From: an uncultured bacterium
GTDB taxonomy: Bacteria > DRYD01
Direction: 5' to 3'
Assembly (NCBI GenBank): GCA_937139605.1
Contig: CAKZQG010000037.1
Coordinates: 86,421-150,420 of the forward strand
DNA length: 64,000 bases
In this document: one piece after another, positions 1 to 7,970 of the stretch
Position numbering within the stretch: the stretch's first letter is position 1
Layout: each line of letters opens with the position of its first letter
Notes under the pieces: generated by a model
Told to the model about the DNA's origin: nothing
What the model saw: the letters and a program-made list of their open reading frames with translations, nothing else
Database searches by the model: none
Position numbers and translations under genes: made by a program

Positions 1-2
1 TA

Positions 3-296
3 AGAATAATAAGAGAATCTATGAGGAATGCTGTTGATTTTGGAACTGCTTCGGTTGTTAAATATAAAGTAAAGAAATATGTTGTAGCTGGTAAAACAGG
101 TACTGCTGAAGTACCGGCTAATTCTAATAACCCTAAAGGATTAAATAATACTTGGTTTGTTTGTTTTTTTGATTTTTATAAGCCTGAGTATGTTTTAGTT
201 GTTTCTTTAGAGGGTAGTGGAGGTTATGGTGGAGAGTATGCAGCTAACTTAGCTGCTGATATTATTAATTTTATTACTACAAAATTAAACTACTAA
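3..296 (+). CDS. Penicillin-binding transpeptidase (PBP2/FtsI type), C-terminal end only
   Basis: The window opens inside this gene; the frame is open from base 3. The visible ~98 residues hold the transpeptidase KTG box (VAGKTGTAEVP) followed by the usual NTWFVCFF strand and a short helical C-terminus, which is the end of the penicillin-binding domain that cross-links peptidoglycan on the outer face of the inner membrane. The RESMRNAV helix before the KTG box resembles PBP2 (MrdA) as much as FtsI, so I give no symbol. The first ATG at 21 is internal, not the true start. The next possible gene begins about 150 bases downstream. Confidence 0.85.
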   Translation, partial: RIIRESMRNAVDFGTASVVKYKVKKYVVAGKTGTAEVPANSNNPKGLNNTWFVCFFDFYKPEYVLVVSLEGSGGYGGEYAANLAADIINFITTKLNY

Positions 297-443
297 AAAA
301 TTAAATTTATATTAAAGGAATTTATAAAAAAATTTTATTATTGTATTTTTTTATATAATTTAAAAAGGATTTTTATTATGTAAAAAGAATATCAAAGATG
401 TAAGCTTTTATTTTTGGATAAAAAATAATTAGGAGGTGAAATT

Positions 444-512
444 ATGGGTTGGTGGTGGTTAGTGTTGTTAGCTATTATATTAGTAGGATTATCTTATCCC
501 GATACTTTCTAA
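444..512 (+). CDS. 22-residue hydrophobic membrane peptide
   Basis: A 22-codon reading frame begins with ATG 7 bases after a strong Shine-Dalgarno sequence (AGGAGG at 431-436) and ends with TAA. The peptide starts M-G-W-W-W, then has about 13 aliphatic residues forming one membrane helix, and ends SYPDTF. I do not recognise a family. The combination of a near-consensus ribosome binding site, a Trp cluster at the interface and a clean single transmembrane segment argues for a real small membrane protein rather than chance. It stands alone, with non-coding DNA on both sides. Function unknown; it could be a subunit stabiliser or a regulator of a membrane complex. Confidence 0.55.
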   Translation: MGWWWLVLLAIILVGLSYPDTF

Positions 513-879
513 AATATACCTAAAACTAAAAAATAATACTTTAAAAATAAATTTTTTATTAAAAAATACTAATAATTTATCTAATAAGCTAATAAATAAT
601 TTTAATTAATTATTTTAATAAAACTTAATAAAGGTACATATCCTTTAATAATTAGGTGAGTTTTACAAAGTAGGGTTTTTACATATAGTATTCGTATAAT
701 AGTGTTTGCTTAAGTAGGAGATATGTAGTAGTTTGAAGCTCAAGTTTCTAAAGTTGCTGTTATTCAAGCTAATAATACTTATATAAGTGAAGATAAAAAT
801 GTAATAACTAATGATAATTGTTATGTAAGGAGTATTATTAAGGTATATCGCTCTCATTTAATTAGGAGGTGTGTTTATA
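513..879 (+). other. Intergenic stretch with an orphan open frame, no start
   Basis: No convincing gene is seen between the small peptide and the zinc-ribbon gene. From about 732, just after two adjacent TAG codons, a frame stays open for about 50 codons and reads like ordinary protein (starting FEAQVSKVAVIQANN). It has no usable start codon and runs into the ribosome binding site of the next gene. It may be the tail of a decayed gene. AGGAGGTG at 864-871 is the Shine-Dalgarno of the gene starting at 880. Confidence 0.3.
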
Positions 880-1458
880 ATGTTATGTCCAAGGTGTTTA
901 GTTAATTCTAAGGAAATTAATCTTGAGAGTACTGTTTTAGAAGGGATAGAATTAGATTTATGCTCTGAATGTGGGGGAATCTGGTTTGATAAACAAGAAT
1001 TAGCTTCAGCTATATCCTTAGATAAACAAGCTATAATCAACTTCCAGGATAAGTTAGCTAACTTAAAAACTAGTGATGTTAAAAATACTGAGAATGTAGA
1101 ATCTAAAGATTATTCTTTAAATTGCCCTAAATGTAATTCAGTTATGAATAAATATAAGTATATGTATACTTCAAATATTTATATAGATTCTTGTGATAAA
1201 TGTGAGGGTATCTGGATTGATAGAGGAGAATTATTAAATATAGTTAATTATTTAGAAGAAGCAAGTAAAGTAGATCCTGAAAAAGAAGCTGAAGTATTAG
1301 CTAAAATCCAGCAAATAAAAAAAGAATACGAATTAAAAGAAAAAGAATTTGTTGATAGTTTGGTTAAGATGGATGATAAAGCAAAAAATCCTATTACCAA
1401 AGGGTTAGGTGAAGTATTACAAGCTATTTACTCCTTCTTATATAAAAGAGGATTGTAA
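880..1458 (+). CDS. Protein with two TFIIB-type zinc ribbons
   Basis: This 192-residue cytosolic protein carries two copies of the small zf-TFIIB ribbon (PF13453 type). The first, at residues ~1-40, has CPRC near the start and a CSECGGIWFD knuckle. The second, at ~80-125, has CPKC and CDKCEGIWID followed by RGEL. The C-terminal ~70 residues are charged and probably helical. I chose ATG 880 because AGGAGGTG (864-871) sits 8 bases upstream; an in-frame GTG at 871 overlaps the ribosome binding site. Members of this family are widespread but have no settled function. The gene precedes ispH with a 43-base gap and may be co-transcribed with it. Confidence 0.8.
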   Translation: MLCPRCLVNSKEINLESTVLEGIELDLCSECGGIWFDKQELASAISLDKQAIINFQDKLANLKTSDVKNTENVESKDYSLNCPKCNSVMNKYKYMYTSNIYIDSCDKCEGIWIDRGELLNIVNYLEEASKVDPEKEAEVLAKIQQIKKEYELKEKEFVDSLVKMDDKAKNPITKGLGEVLQAIYSFLYKRGL

Positions 1459-1501
1459 TAGGATATATAATCTATAAATATTAAAAGAGGGGTTTTATAA
1501 G

Positions 1502-2401
1502 ATGGAAATTATTTTAGCTGAGAAAATGGGCTTCTGTTTTGGAGTCAAAAGAACAGTTAATGAAACTCAAAAATTAGTTGATCAAAATTTAACTAATGCT
1601 ATTACTTTTGGGCCTATTATTCATAATAACGATGTTATCTCTTATTTCAATCAAAAAGGTATAACTTATGTTAATAACTTAGAAGAATTAAAACAAAAAT
1701 TAATTGAGAAGAAAATAGATACTGTTGTTGTAAGAACTCATGGAATAAGAAAAGACACATTGGAAGAAATAAAAAAACTAAATCTAAAAGTAATAAATGG
1801 TACTTGTCCTTATGTTACTAAGGTTCATAAGATAGTAGAGAAAATGTCAAAAGAAGGGTATCCTATTCTGATTATAGGTAAGGCTGATCATCCCGAAATA
1901 ATTGGAGTTACTGGATATATTGAAAATAATGTTCCATATTTTATTGTAAAAGATGAAGAAGATTTAAATCAAATTGATTTTTCTAAGATTAAAAAAATAG
2001 TTGTTGTATCCCAAACTACTGAAAAAATAGAAAAGGTTCAAAAAATTGTTTCAAAGCTTATTAGTTTTATTCCTGAAGTTAGATATTTTAAAACTATATG
2101 TTATGCTACTGACGAAAATCAGGAAGCAGTTCATAAATTAGCACCGGAAGTAGATGTTATGATAGTTATAGGTGGTAAAAATAGTTCTAATACCAAAAAA
2201 TTATTTGAAATAGCTAAAAAATATTGTCAAAGAAGCTATCATATAGAAAATGAAAAAGAATTAGATATAAACTGGTTTAATTATAACGATAAGGTTGGGA
2301 TAAGTGCTGGAGCTTCCACTCCAGATTGGGTTATCTCCAATGTTATTAATAAAATTAAAGAATTTTCTAATATACTCCAAAATAGTATAATTAAAACATA
2401 G
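1502..2401 (+). CDS. ispH: 4-hydroxy-3-methylbut-2-enyl diphosphate reductase
   Basis: IspH (LytB) carries out the last step of the MEP isoprenoid pathway, reducing HMBPP to IPP and DMAPP with a [4Fe-4S] cluster in the cytosol. The 299 residues match the normal family length. The three cluster cysteines are visible: GFCFGV at the N-terminus (Cys12), GTCPYVTKVH in the middle, and TICYAT near residue 200. The substrate-binding histidines lie in VRTHGI and DHPEIIGV, and the GKNSSNTKKL segment is also typical. The family usually has TICNAT; here Asn is Tyr. An AGAGGGG-like ribosome binding site precedes the ATG. Together with dxs at 5961 it shows that the organism uses the MEP route. Confidence 0.95.
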   Translation: MEIILAEKMGFCFGVKRTVNETQKLVDQNLTNAITFGPIIHNNDVISYFNQKGITYVNNLEELKQKLIEKKIDTVVVRTHGIRKDTLEEIKKLNLKVINGTCPYVTKVHKIVEKMSKEGYPILIIGKADHPEIIGVTGYIENNVPYFIVKDEEDLNQIDFSKIKKIVVVSQTTEKIEKVQKIVSKLISFIPEVRYFKTICYATDENQEAVHKLAPEVDVMIVIGGKNSSNTKKLFEIAKKYCQRSYHIENEKELDINWFNYNDKVGISAGASTPDWVISNVINKIKEFSNILQNSIIKT

Positions 2402-2517
2402 TATAATTGAAATGTAGTTTTATTTTTTCTATAGGAATTCTAATTTAGGTATAAAATATTATAGTAAAGGAATTAGGAAATATTTTAGATATTGCTAAAA
2501 AGGGAAAGGGAAATTTT

Positions 2518-3981
2518 ATGAGAAGGCAGATAAAAAGTATTTTATTTTATAGCGTAATTCTATTTCTTATTTTTTGGATTTTTTATATAATTAATTTAAT
2601 GTCAGTAAAAAGTGAAAATAATAGTGATACAAAAAGTAAGGAGAATTTAGAAGTAGATATAGGTAGGCCTGATTTTGAATTATTTAGACAAGTTATTGCT
2701 TACTCTTATAAATATTTTCCTGAAGATTTTAGTATTAAAGATAAATTAAATAAAACTTTGGATAAAGTTGAAAATGCTTTAAATTATTTGGGGTATAATA
2801 TTAATGTACATTCTATAAATTCCAATAATTTAAAAGATTATCTTACTGAATTTGAAACGAAAGTTAATGAAATTTATAATCAAATTAAAAATCAAAATGT
2901 AGACGTTTCTAAGAATTTAGCTAAAAAAAATTTAACTCAAAATCAAATTGAAGTTTATAATAATTTAAATAAATATTTAAAAAGTTATCCTGCATATTTT
3001 AAGTTTGTTTTAAATAGTTATTGTTCTACTTTGGATCCTTATACTAATTATATGGGGCCTAAGGAGTATAGAGTATTTAATGAAGGGATTAGTGGTGGAA
3101 ATTTTAGTGGAATTGGAGTAGCTATGTCTTCTGTTAAAGATAAAGACGGAGAAATTATTATTATCGATGTATTTGAAGATACTCCTGCTTATAAAGTTGG
3201 AATAAAACCGGGAGATAAAATAGTTAAGGTAGATGGAAAAGATGTTAAAGATTATTCTGTTGATACTGTTCAATCTATGATAAGAGGACCAAAAGGTACT
3301 CCCGTTGTTTTAACTATTAGAAGAGAAAAAGAATTAATTGAATTTAAAATCATTAGAGATATTATTCATATAAAAAGTATAAAAGAAAAACTAATTAATA
3401 AAAATGGAATTGAAATAGGTTATATAAGAATAACTAGTTTTAATAAAGATACTGCTAAGGAATTTTTAGAATCTTACAATAAACTTAATAAGCCTAAAAA
3501 AATTATAATAGACTTAAGAAACAATGGAGGAGGATTATTAGATCAAGCTGTTAAAATAACTTCTTATTTTGTGGAAAATAAAAGATTAGCTGTCTATCTT
3601 AAATCTAAGAATGGAATTGAAAGGGATTATTATACTTATTCTAATGAAAAAATTGATGCTGATGTTGTTATTTTGGTTAATAATTATACTGCAAGTGCTG
3701 CGGAAATTTTAGCACAGTCTCTTAAAGACCTTAAAAAAGATACTATTATTGTAGGAGTACCTTCTTATGGAAAAAATAGTGTTCAAACTCTATTTAATCT
3801 TATGGATGGGGGAGTTCTTAAATTAACTATTGCTAAATATTATACTTTATCTAATAGAGATATTTCTAAGGACAATGTAAGTTTGGATTATAAAGTAGAT
3901 TTTAATGATTCTAATCCCCTTGATTTTGCTAGTGATAAAGATGCTCAGTTAAATAAAGCTATAGAATTATTATCTAATTGA
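2518..3981 (+). CDS. ctpA: C-terminal processing protease, S41 family, with PDZ domain
   Basis: This 487-residue periplasmic serine protease cleaves proteins at their C-termini. An N-terminal membrane segment (~8-28) acts as signal or anchor. A ~150-residue helical region follows, then the YTNYMGP stretch typical of CtpA/Prc, a PDZ domain (~195-280, with FSGIGVAM and PAYKVGIKPGDKI), and the S41 core. The catalytic Ser lies in TASAAEIL and the Lys in SYGKNSVQ, the usual Ser-Lys dyad. The IDLRNNGGG motif is present. The stop is TGA. RpmH follows 39 bases downstream. The symbol is by family; CtpA, CtpB and Prc cannot be separated here. Confidence 0.9.
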   Translation: MRRQIKSILFYSVILFLIFWIFYIINLMSVKSENNSDTKSKENLEVDIGRPDFELFRQVIAYSYKYFPEDFSIKDKLNKTLDKVENALNYLGYNINVHSINSNNLKDYLTEFETKVNEIYNQIKNQNVDVSKNLAKKNLTQNQIEVYNNLNKYLKSYPAYFKFVLNSYCSTLDPYTNYMGPKEYRVFNEGISGGNFSGIGVAMSSVKDKDGEIIIIDVFEDTPAYKVGIKPGDKIVKVDGKDVKDYSVDTVQSMIRGPKGTPVVLTIRREKELIEFKIIRDIIHIKSIKEKLINKNGIEIGYIRITSFNKDTAKEFLESYNKLNKPKKIIIDLRNNGGGLLDQAVKITSYFVENKRLAVYLKSKNGIERDYYTYSNEKIDADVVILVNNYTASAAEILAQSLKDLKKDTIIVGVPSYGKNSVQTLFNLMDGGVLKLTIAKYYTLSNRDISKDNVSLDYKVDFNDSNPLDFASDKDAQLNKAIELLSN

Positions 3982-4020
3982 TATTTATGAAATAATATTA
4001 ATAGCTAGGAGGGATAAAAT

Positions 4021-4158
4021 ATGCCAAAAAGAACATATCAACCTAATAATCGAAAAATGAAGAAAAAACATGGATTTTTAGCAAGAATATCTACTAAAAG
4101 TGGAAAAAAAATAATCAAAAGAAGAATTCAAAAAGGTAGATGGAGGTTAGCTCTTTAA
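4021..4158 (+). CDS. rpmH: 50S ribosomal protein L34
   Basis: This 45-residue basic protein begins [12 protein letters not shown], continues [17 protein letters not shown] and ends GRWRLAL, a full-length match to bacterial L34, which sits in the large ribosomal subunit. An AGGAGGG ribosome binding site lies 7 bases upstream of the ATG. In many bacteria rpmH lies beside rnpA and dnaA at the origin. Here it lies between the processing protease and divIVA, with no rnpA downstream, so it gives no evidence of an origin in this window. Confidence 0.97.
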   Translation: MPKRTYQPNNRKMKKKHGFLARISTKSGKKIIKRRIQKGRWRLAL

Positions 4159-4182
4159 TTATATTATCTTGAGGTGAAAAAA

Positions 4183-4824
4183 ATGAAAGATTATAATAAT
4201 GATTTTGCTATCTTAACACCTGCAGATATCTCTAGAATTAAATTTAATACTTCTTTTAAAGGATATAATAAAGAAGAAGTAGATGAATTTTTAGAACAAC
4301 TTAATGTTTATTATACTAAATTATGGAAAGAAAATATAGAACTAAAAAATAAAGTAGAGTATTTAACTAAAGAACTAGAACATTATAAAAAATTAGAAAA
4401 TACTATTCAAGAATCATTAGTTACTTCTAAAAAGATTTCAAATGAAATAATTCAATCTGCAAAACTAGAAGCAGAAAATATAATCAAAAAAGCTCAATTA
4501 AATCAATTAACTATTGAAAATGAATCTAAAAGAATATTTGAAAAACTACAAAATGATATAAATCAATTAAAAAATTTAAGAAATGATTTATTAAAAGAAA
4601 CTAAATATTATTTATCAATTTTATTAGAAAAATTATCTGAAATAGAAAATGGATTTAATGTGGAAGAGGAATATTATAAAGTATTTTTTAATAAGTATTC
4701 TTTATTTTTAAAGGAAAGTACGGATGAATGTTTAAATAAATTATTAGCTCTTAAAGATGGAGTTTTTACTTTAGATTTTATTAAAAACTCAAATAATAAC
4801 GAATTAAAAAGTAATCTGGAATAA
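4183..4824 (+). CDS. DivIVA-domain coiled-coil protein
   Basis: The N-terminus (TPADISRIKFNTSFKGYNKEEVDEFL) is the DivIVA lipid-binding domain, including the loop that recognises curved membrane. A long coiled coil occupies residues ~45-150, and the tail is Asn-rich. DivIVA and its relatives (GpsB, SepIVA) organise the division site or cell poles on the cytosolic face of the membrane. At ~213 residues it is in the usual size range. The start is ATG 4183, 6 bases after GAGGTG (4171-4176); an upstream in-frame GTG overlaps that site. A DivIVA protein beside LpxC and TonB genes is a useful lineage marker, because DivIVA is mostly known from monoderm and cyanobacterial groups. Confidence 0.8.
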   Translation: MKDYNNDFAILTPADISRIKFNTSFKGYNKEEVDEFLEQLNVYYTKLWKENIELKNKVEYLTKELEHYKKLENTIQESLVTSKKISNEIIQSAKLEAENIIKKAQLNQLTIENESKRIFEKLQNDINQLKNLRNDLLKETKYYLSILLEKLSEIENGFNVEEEYYKVFFNKYSLFLKESTDECLNKLLALKDGVFTLDFIKNSNNNELKSNLE

Positions 4825-4855
4825 TATTAATGATATTAATAAAAGGAGGTAAATT

Positions 4856-5380
4856 ATGAAAAAACCAGTATTACAGTTTTCTATTCCATGTTTAGAAATA
4901 GAGACAGAAGATAAGCCACCTGTTTTTTCTTATGTATTCTATGAATTACCATTCCCTAATGCTCCGGTTTCTTTTTATATTGCTAACGGTTGGTCTAATG
5001 GAGAAGGTAGTTTTACTCAAGAAATTAAATTAGTTAAGCCTTCAGGAAATGTCTTAGTTTCTACAGGTAAGCAAGATTTTGAACTAAAAAGTACTAATAT
5101 CCCACAGTTAATGGTAAATTTATTTAGAGATATGATGTTTGATGAATTTGGGGATTATAAAGTAGAAGTTTATCTTAATGATGAAAAAGTTATGGAATAT
5201 CCATTAACTGTTAGACAATTAACAACTGAAGAGATAAGAAGGGTACAAGAGATACAAAGTAGGTTAGAAAATCAAGGGACTCCTTCGCAAGCTCAACCTG
5301 CTCAAACTCAAACAACTAATGAATCTAAAAAAGAAACCAAAAGAATTTCTTCTGATGATGAATTCCTTATTTCTGGCTAA
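4856..5380 (+). CDS. Uncharacterised beta-rich protein (DUF6941-like)
   Basis: This 174-residue cytosolic protein has no signal peptide. Residues ~1-120 alternate hydrophobic and polar residues as a beta-sandwich would, with motifs FYELPFPNAPVSFYIANGW and FGDYKVEVYLNDEKV that resemble the DUF6941 family. The last ~45 residues are Gln/Thr/Ser-rich and probably disordered. A strong AAGGAGG ribosome binding site lies 7 bases before the ATG. I see no catalytic motif. The family assignment rests on fold pattern and short motifs only, and its role is unknown. Confidence 0.55.
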   Translation: MKKPVLQFSIPCLEIETEDKPPVFSYVFYELPFPNAPVSFYIANGWSNGEGSFTQEIKLVKPSGNVLVSTGKQDFELKSTNIPQLMVNLFRDMMFDEFGDYKVEVYLNDEKVMEYPLTVRQLTTEEIRRVQEIQSRLENQGTPSQAQPAQTQTTNESKKETKRISSDDEFLISG

Positions 5381-5457
5381 TTTTATTATTTTATATTAAA
5401 ATTTTTCATAAATATATAAAAAGTTAAAATGAATATTGGAAATGGAGGTTAATAAGT

Positions 5458-5964
5458 ATTAAAGTAGCAGTATATCCAGGGAGTTTTGATCCTATAACTT
5501 TAGGACATATTGATATAATTAAAAGAGGAATTGATTTATTTGATAAAATAATAATTCTAGTTATGATTAATCCTAAAAAACAAGGATTATTTACTATATT
5601 TGAAAGAAAAAATCTAATAGAAAAAGCTTTAAAGGAATTTAATTTTATTAATTGTGAGGTTGATGTATATCAAGGATTATTAGTAGATTATTTAAAAAAA
5701 AATAACATAAAATATATAATAAAAGGGATAAGAGCTATCTCAGATTTTGAATACGAGTTTCAGCAATATATCGTTAATAGTAGTTTTGAAAGTAATATAG
5801 ATACTATCTTTTTTATGACTAATTATAATTACATGTATCTTAGTTCTTCTTTAGTAAAAGAGATAGCTTATTTTAAAGGGGATATATCGAAATTTGTACC
5901 ATCTTCTATTATTGATGATATTAATAATAAAATAAATAATTTAAGGGAGCTAAAATCGATATGA
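5458..5964 (+). CDS. coaD: Phosphopantetheine adenylyltransferase with ATT start
   Basis: CoaD makes dephospho-CoA from phosphopantetheine and ATP. The N-terminal nucleotide-binding motif YPGSFDPITLGH and the C-terminal SSSLVKEIA motif (family ISSTxxR region) are both clear. The upstream in-frame stop is at 5425 and the first ATG is at 5563, which would remove the whole ATP-binding motif. Between them there is no ATG, GTG or TTG in frame. The best start is ATT at 5458, 9 bases after GGAGG (5444-5448); ATA at 5452 is the alternative. This gives 168 residues, close to the family norm. The stop TGA overlaps the dxs start as ATGA, suggesting translational coupling. Confidence 0.9.
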   Translation: MKVAVYPGSFDPITLGHIDIIKRGIDLFDKIIILVMINPKKQGLFTIFERKNLIEKALKEFNFINCEVDVYQGLLVDYLKKNNIKYIIKGIRAISDFEYEFQQYIVNSSFESNIDTIFFMTNYNYMYLSSSLVKEIAYFKGDISKFVPSSIIDDINNKINNLRELKSI

Positions 5965-7970
5965 ATACAACTAATTTTGATAATACTAAATATTTAAAAT
6001 ACATAAATTATAAAAATATTAAGGATTTTAATTATAATCAATTAGAAATATTAGCTCAGGAATTAAGGGATTTTATTACTGAAGTAGTTTATCATAATGG
6101 TGGACACTATGGAAGTAATTTAGGGGTAGTAGAATTAACTATATCTTTACTAAGAAATTTTGATCCTGAACAAGATAAAATAGTTTTTGATACTTCTCAT
6201 CAAAGTTATATTTATAAAATATTAACTGATAGAAAAGAGAAATTTCATACTTTAAGAACTTTTAAGGGTATCTCTGGATTTTCTAAGATAAAAGAGAGTA
6301 AATTAGATCATTATGGAGCGGGGCATGCAGGAACAGGTTTAAGTGCTGCGTTAGGATATGCTAAAGCTAGGGATATTTTGAAACAAGATTATAATGTAGT
6401 AGCTGTAATAGGTGATGCTGCTTTAACTTGTGGTGTAACTTTTGAAGCTATAAATAACATAGGGCAATATCCTTCTAAATTAATAATAGTTCTTAATGAT
6501 AATGAATTCTCTATTTCTCCAAATGTTGGGGCATTCTCTATTTATCTTAAAAAACTTAGGAATAATCCTTTTTTAGTTAAAGTTGAAAAAAAAGTTGATG
6601 AAGTACTAAATTTATTACCTATTAATAGTTTAATAAAGAATTTCATAATTGATACTAAGAACTGGATAGAAGAAGGATTTACAAAAGTAGTTTCTCCTTC
6701 TATTGTTGGAGTTATTTTTGAGGAATTTGGGATACAGTATATTGGGCCAGTTGATGGACATAATATTAAATTATTAGATGAAGTACTCTTATTTGCGAAG
6801 AAATTAGAGAAACCTGTTATTATTCATGTTTTAACCGAAAAAGGGAAAGGATCAAAAGAAGCCCAAGAACATCAAGAAAAATTACACGGAGTAGCTAAAG
6901 GTAAATTAAAAATCTCTAATTTTATTTATTTTTCTACTGATGAAGGATTAAAAGTAGAAAAAAAAGAAGATAAAAAGTTAAAAACTTATACCGAAGTTTT
7001 TGGAGAAACTATTATAGAGTTAGCAAAAAATGATGATAAAATAGTAGCTATTACTGCTGCTATGCCTTCGGGTACTGGTTTAATTAATTTTTCTAAATTG
7101 TTTCCCGATAGATTCTTTGACGTAGGGATTGCTGAAGAACATGCTGTTATATTCTCTACTACTTTAGCTTTAAAAGGTTTAAAACCTGTAGTTTGTATTT
7201 ATTCTACTTTTTTACAAAGAGCTTTTGATATGTTGATTCATGATGTGGCTTTACAGAATATCCCGGTTTTATTTGTATTAGATAGAGCTGGAATAGTTGG
7301 AGAAGATGGACCTACTCATCATGGCGTATTTGATTTATCTTATTTACGAATGATCCCTAATTTCCAGATCTTTGTACCTTCTAATGAATTAGAATTAAAA
7401 AATATTCTTTATACTGTTTTACAAAATTTGGATAAACCTACTGCTATAAGATACCCTAGAGATAATATTGAAGGACTTAATAATGATTCTAAATTTTCTA
7501 TTATTGATCTATATAGTTGGATTTTGAAATATGAATCTTCTTTATCAAATTACAATAAAAAAGTTGCTATTTTAGCTACAGGAAGATTAAATAGATTTAT
7601 CCCTAAAGTTATTTCTCTATTAGAAAAATCTAATATATATTCTAAATGGTATAATTGTATAAGTATTAAGCCTTTAGATAATAAAGTTTTAAGTAATTTA
7701 GTAGATTATGATTTAATTTTGACTTTAGAGGATAATGTATTAGCTGGGGGGTTTGGAAGTGCTGTTTTAGAATACTTTAATGATAATTTTTATAATAAAA
7801 AACTGAATTTATTAAGGATAGGTTGGGGGGATTATTTTGTTGAACACGGTGCTATTAAAGAATTATATGATTTTTATGGAATTAATGAACAAGAAATTTT
7901 TAATAAAATCCTTGAAAAATTGGATTTAGATGTTATAAAGATAGGGGTGAGTAATAATGAATCCGTTTAA
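5961..7970 (+). CDS. dxs: 1-deoxy-D-xylulose-5-phosphate synthase
   Basis: DXS condenses pyruvate and glyceraldehyde-3-phosphate with thiamine diphosphate, the first step of the MEP pathway. At 669 residues it is slightly longer than the usual ~620-640. The ThDP/Mg site is visible as VIGDAALTCG followed by LNDNEFSISPNVG, the GIAEEHAV catalytic Glu is present, and the DRAGIVGEDGPTHHG and YPRDN motifs are intact. The usual GHQ of the N-terminal motif reads TSHQS. It overlaps coaD by 4 bases and nuoH by 14, so all three are likely one transcript. Confidence 0.95.
   Translation: MNTTNFDNTKYLKYINYKNIKDFNYNQLEILAQELRDFITEVVYHNGGHYGSNLGVVELTISLLRNFDPEQDKIVFDTSHQSYIYKILTDRKEKFHTLRTFKGISGFSKIKESKLDHYGAGHAGTGLSAALGYAKARDILKQDYNVVAVIGDAALTCGVTFEAINNIGQYPSKLIIVLNDNEFSISPNVGAFSIYLKKLRNNPFLVKVEKKVDEVLNLLPINSLIKNFIIDTKNWIEEGFTKVVSPSIVGVIFEEFGIQYIGPVDGHNIKLLDEVLLFAKKLEKPVIIHVLTEKGKGSKEAQEHQEKLHGVAKGKLKISNFIYFSTDEGLKVEKKEDKKLKTYTEVFGETIIELAKNDDKIVAITAAMPSGTGLINFSKLFPDRFFDVGIAEEHAVIFSTTLALKGLKPVVCIYSTFLQRAFDMLIHDVALQNIPVLFVLDRAGIVGEDGPTHHGVFDLSYLRMIPNFQIFVPSNELELKNILYTVLQNLDKPTAIRYPRDNIEGLNNDSKFSIIDLYSWILKYESSLSNYNKKVAILATGRLNRFIPKVISLLEKSNIYSKWYNCISIKPLDNKVLSNLVDYDLILTLEDNVLAGGFGSAVLEYFNDNFYNKKLNLLRIGWGDYFVEHGAIKELYDFYGINEQEIFNKILEKLDLDVIKIGVSNNESV

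Noticed and set aside
4021..4158. Replication origin near rpmH
   Set aside because: No dnaA, rnpA, yidC or DnaA-box cluster is visible around it.
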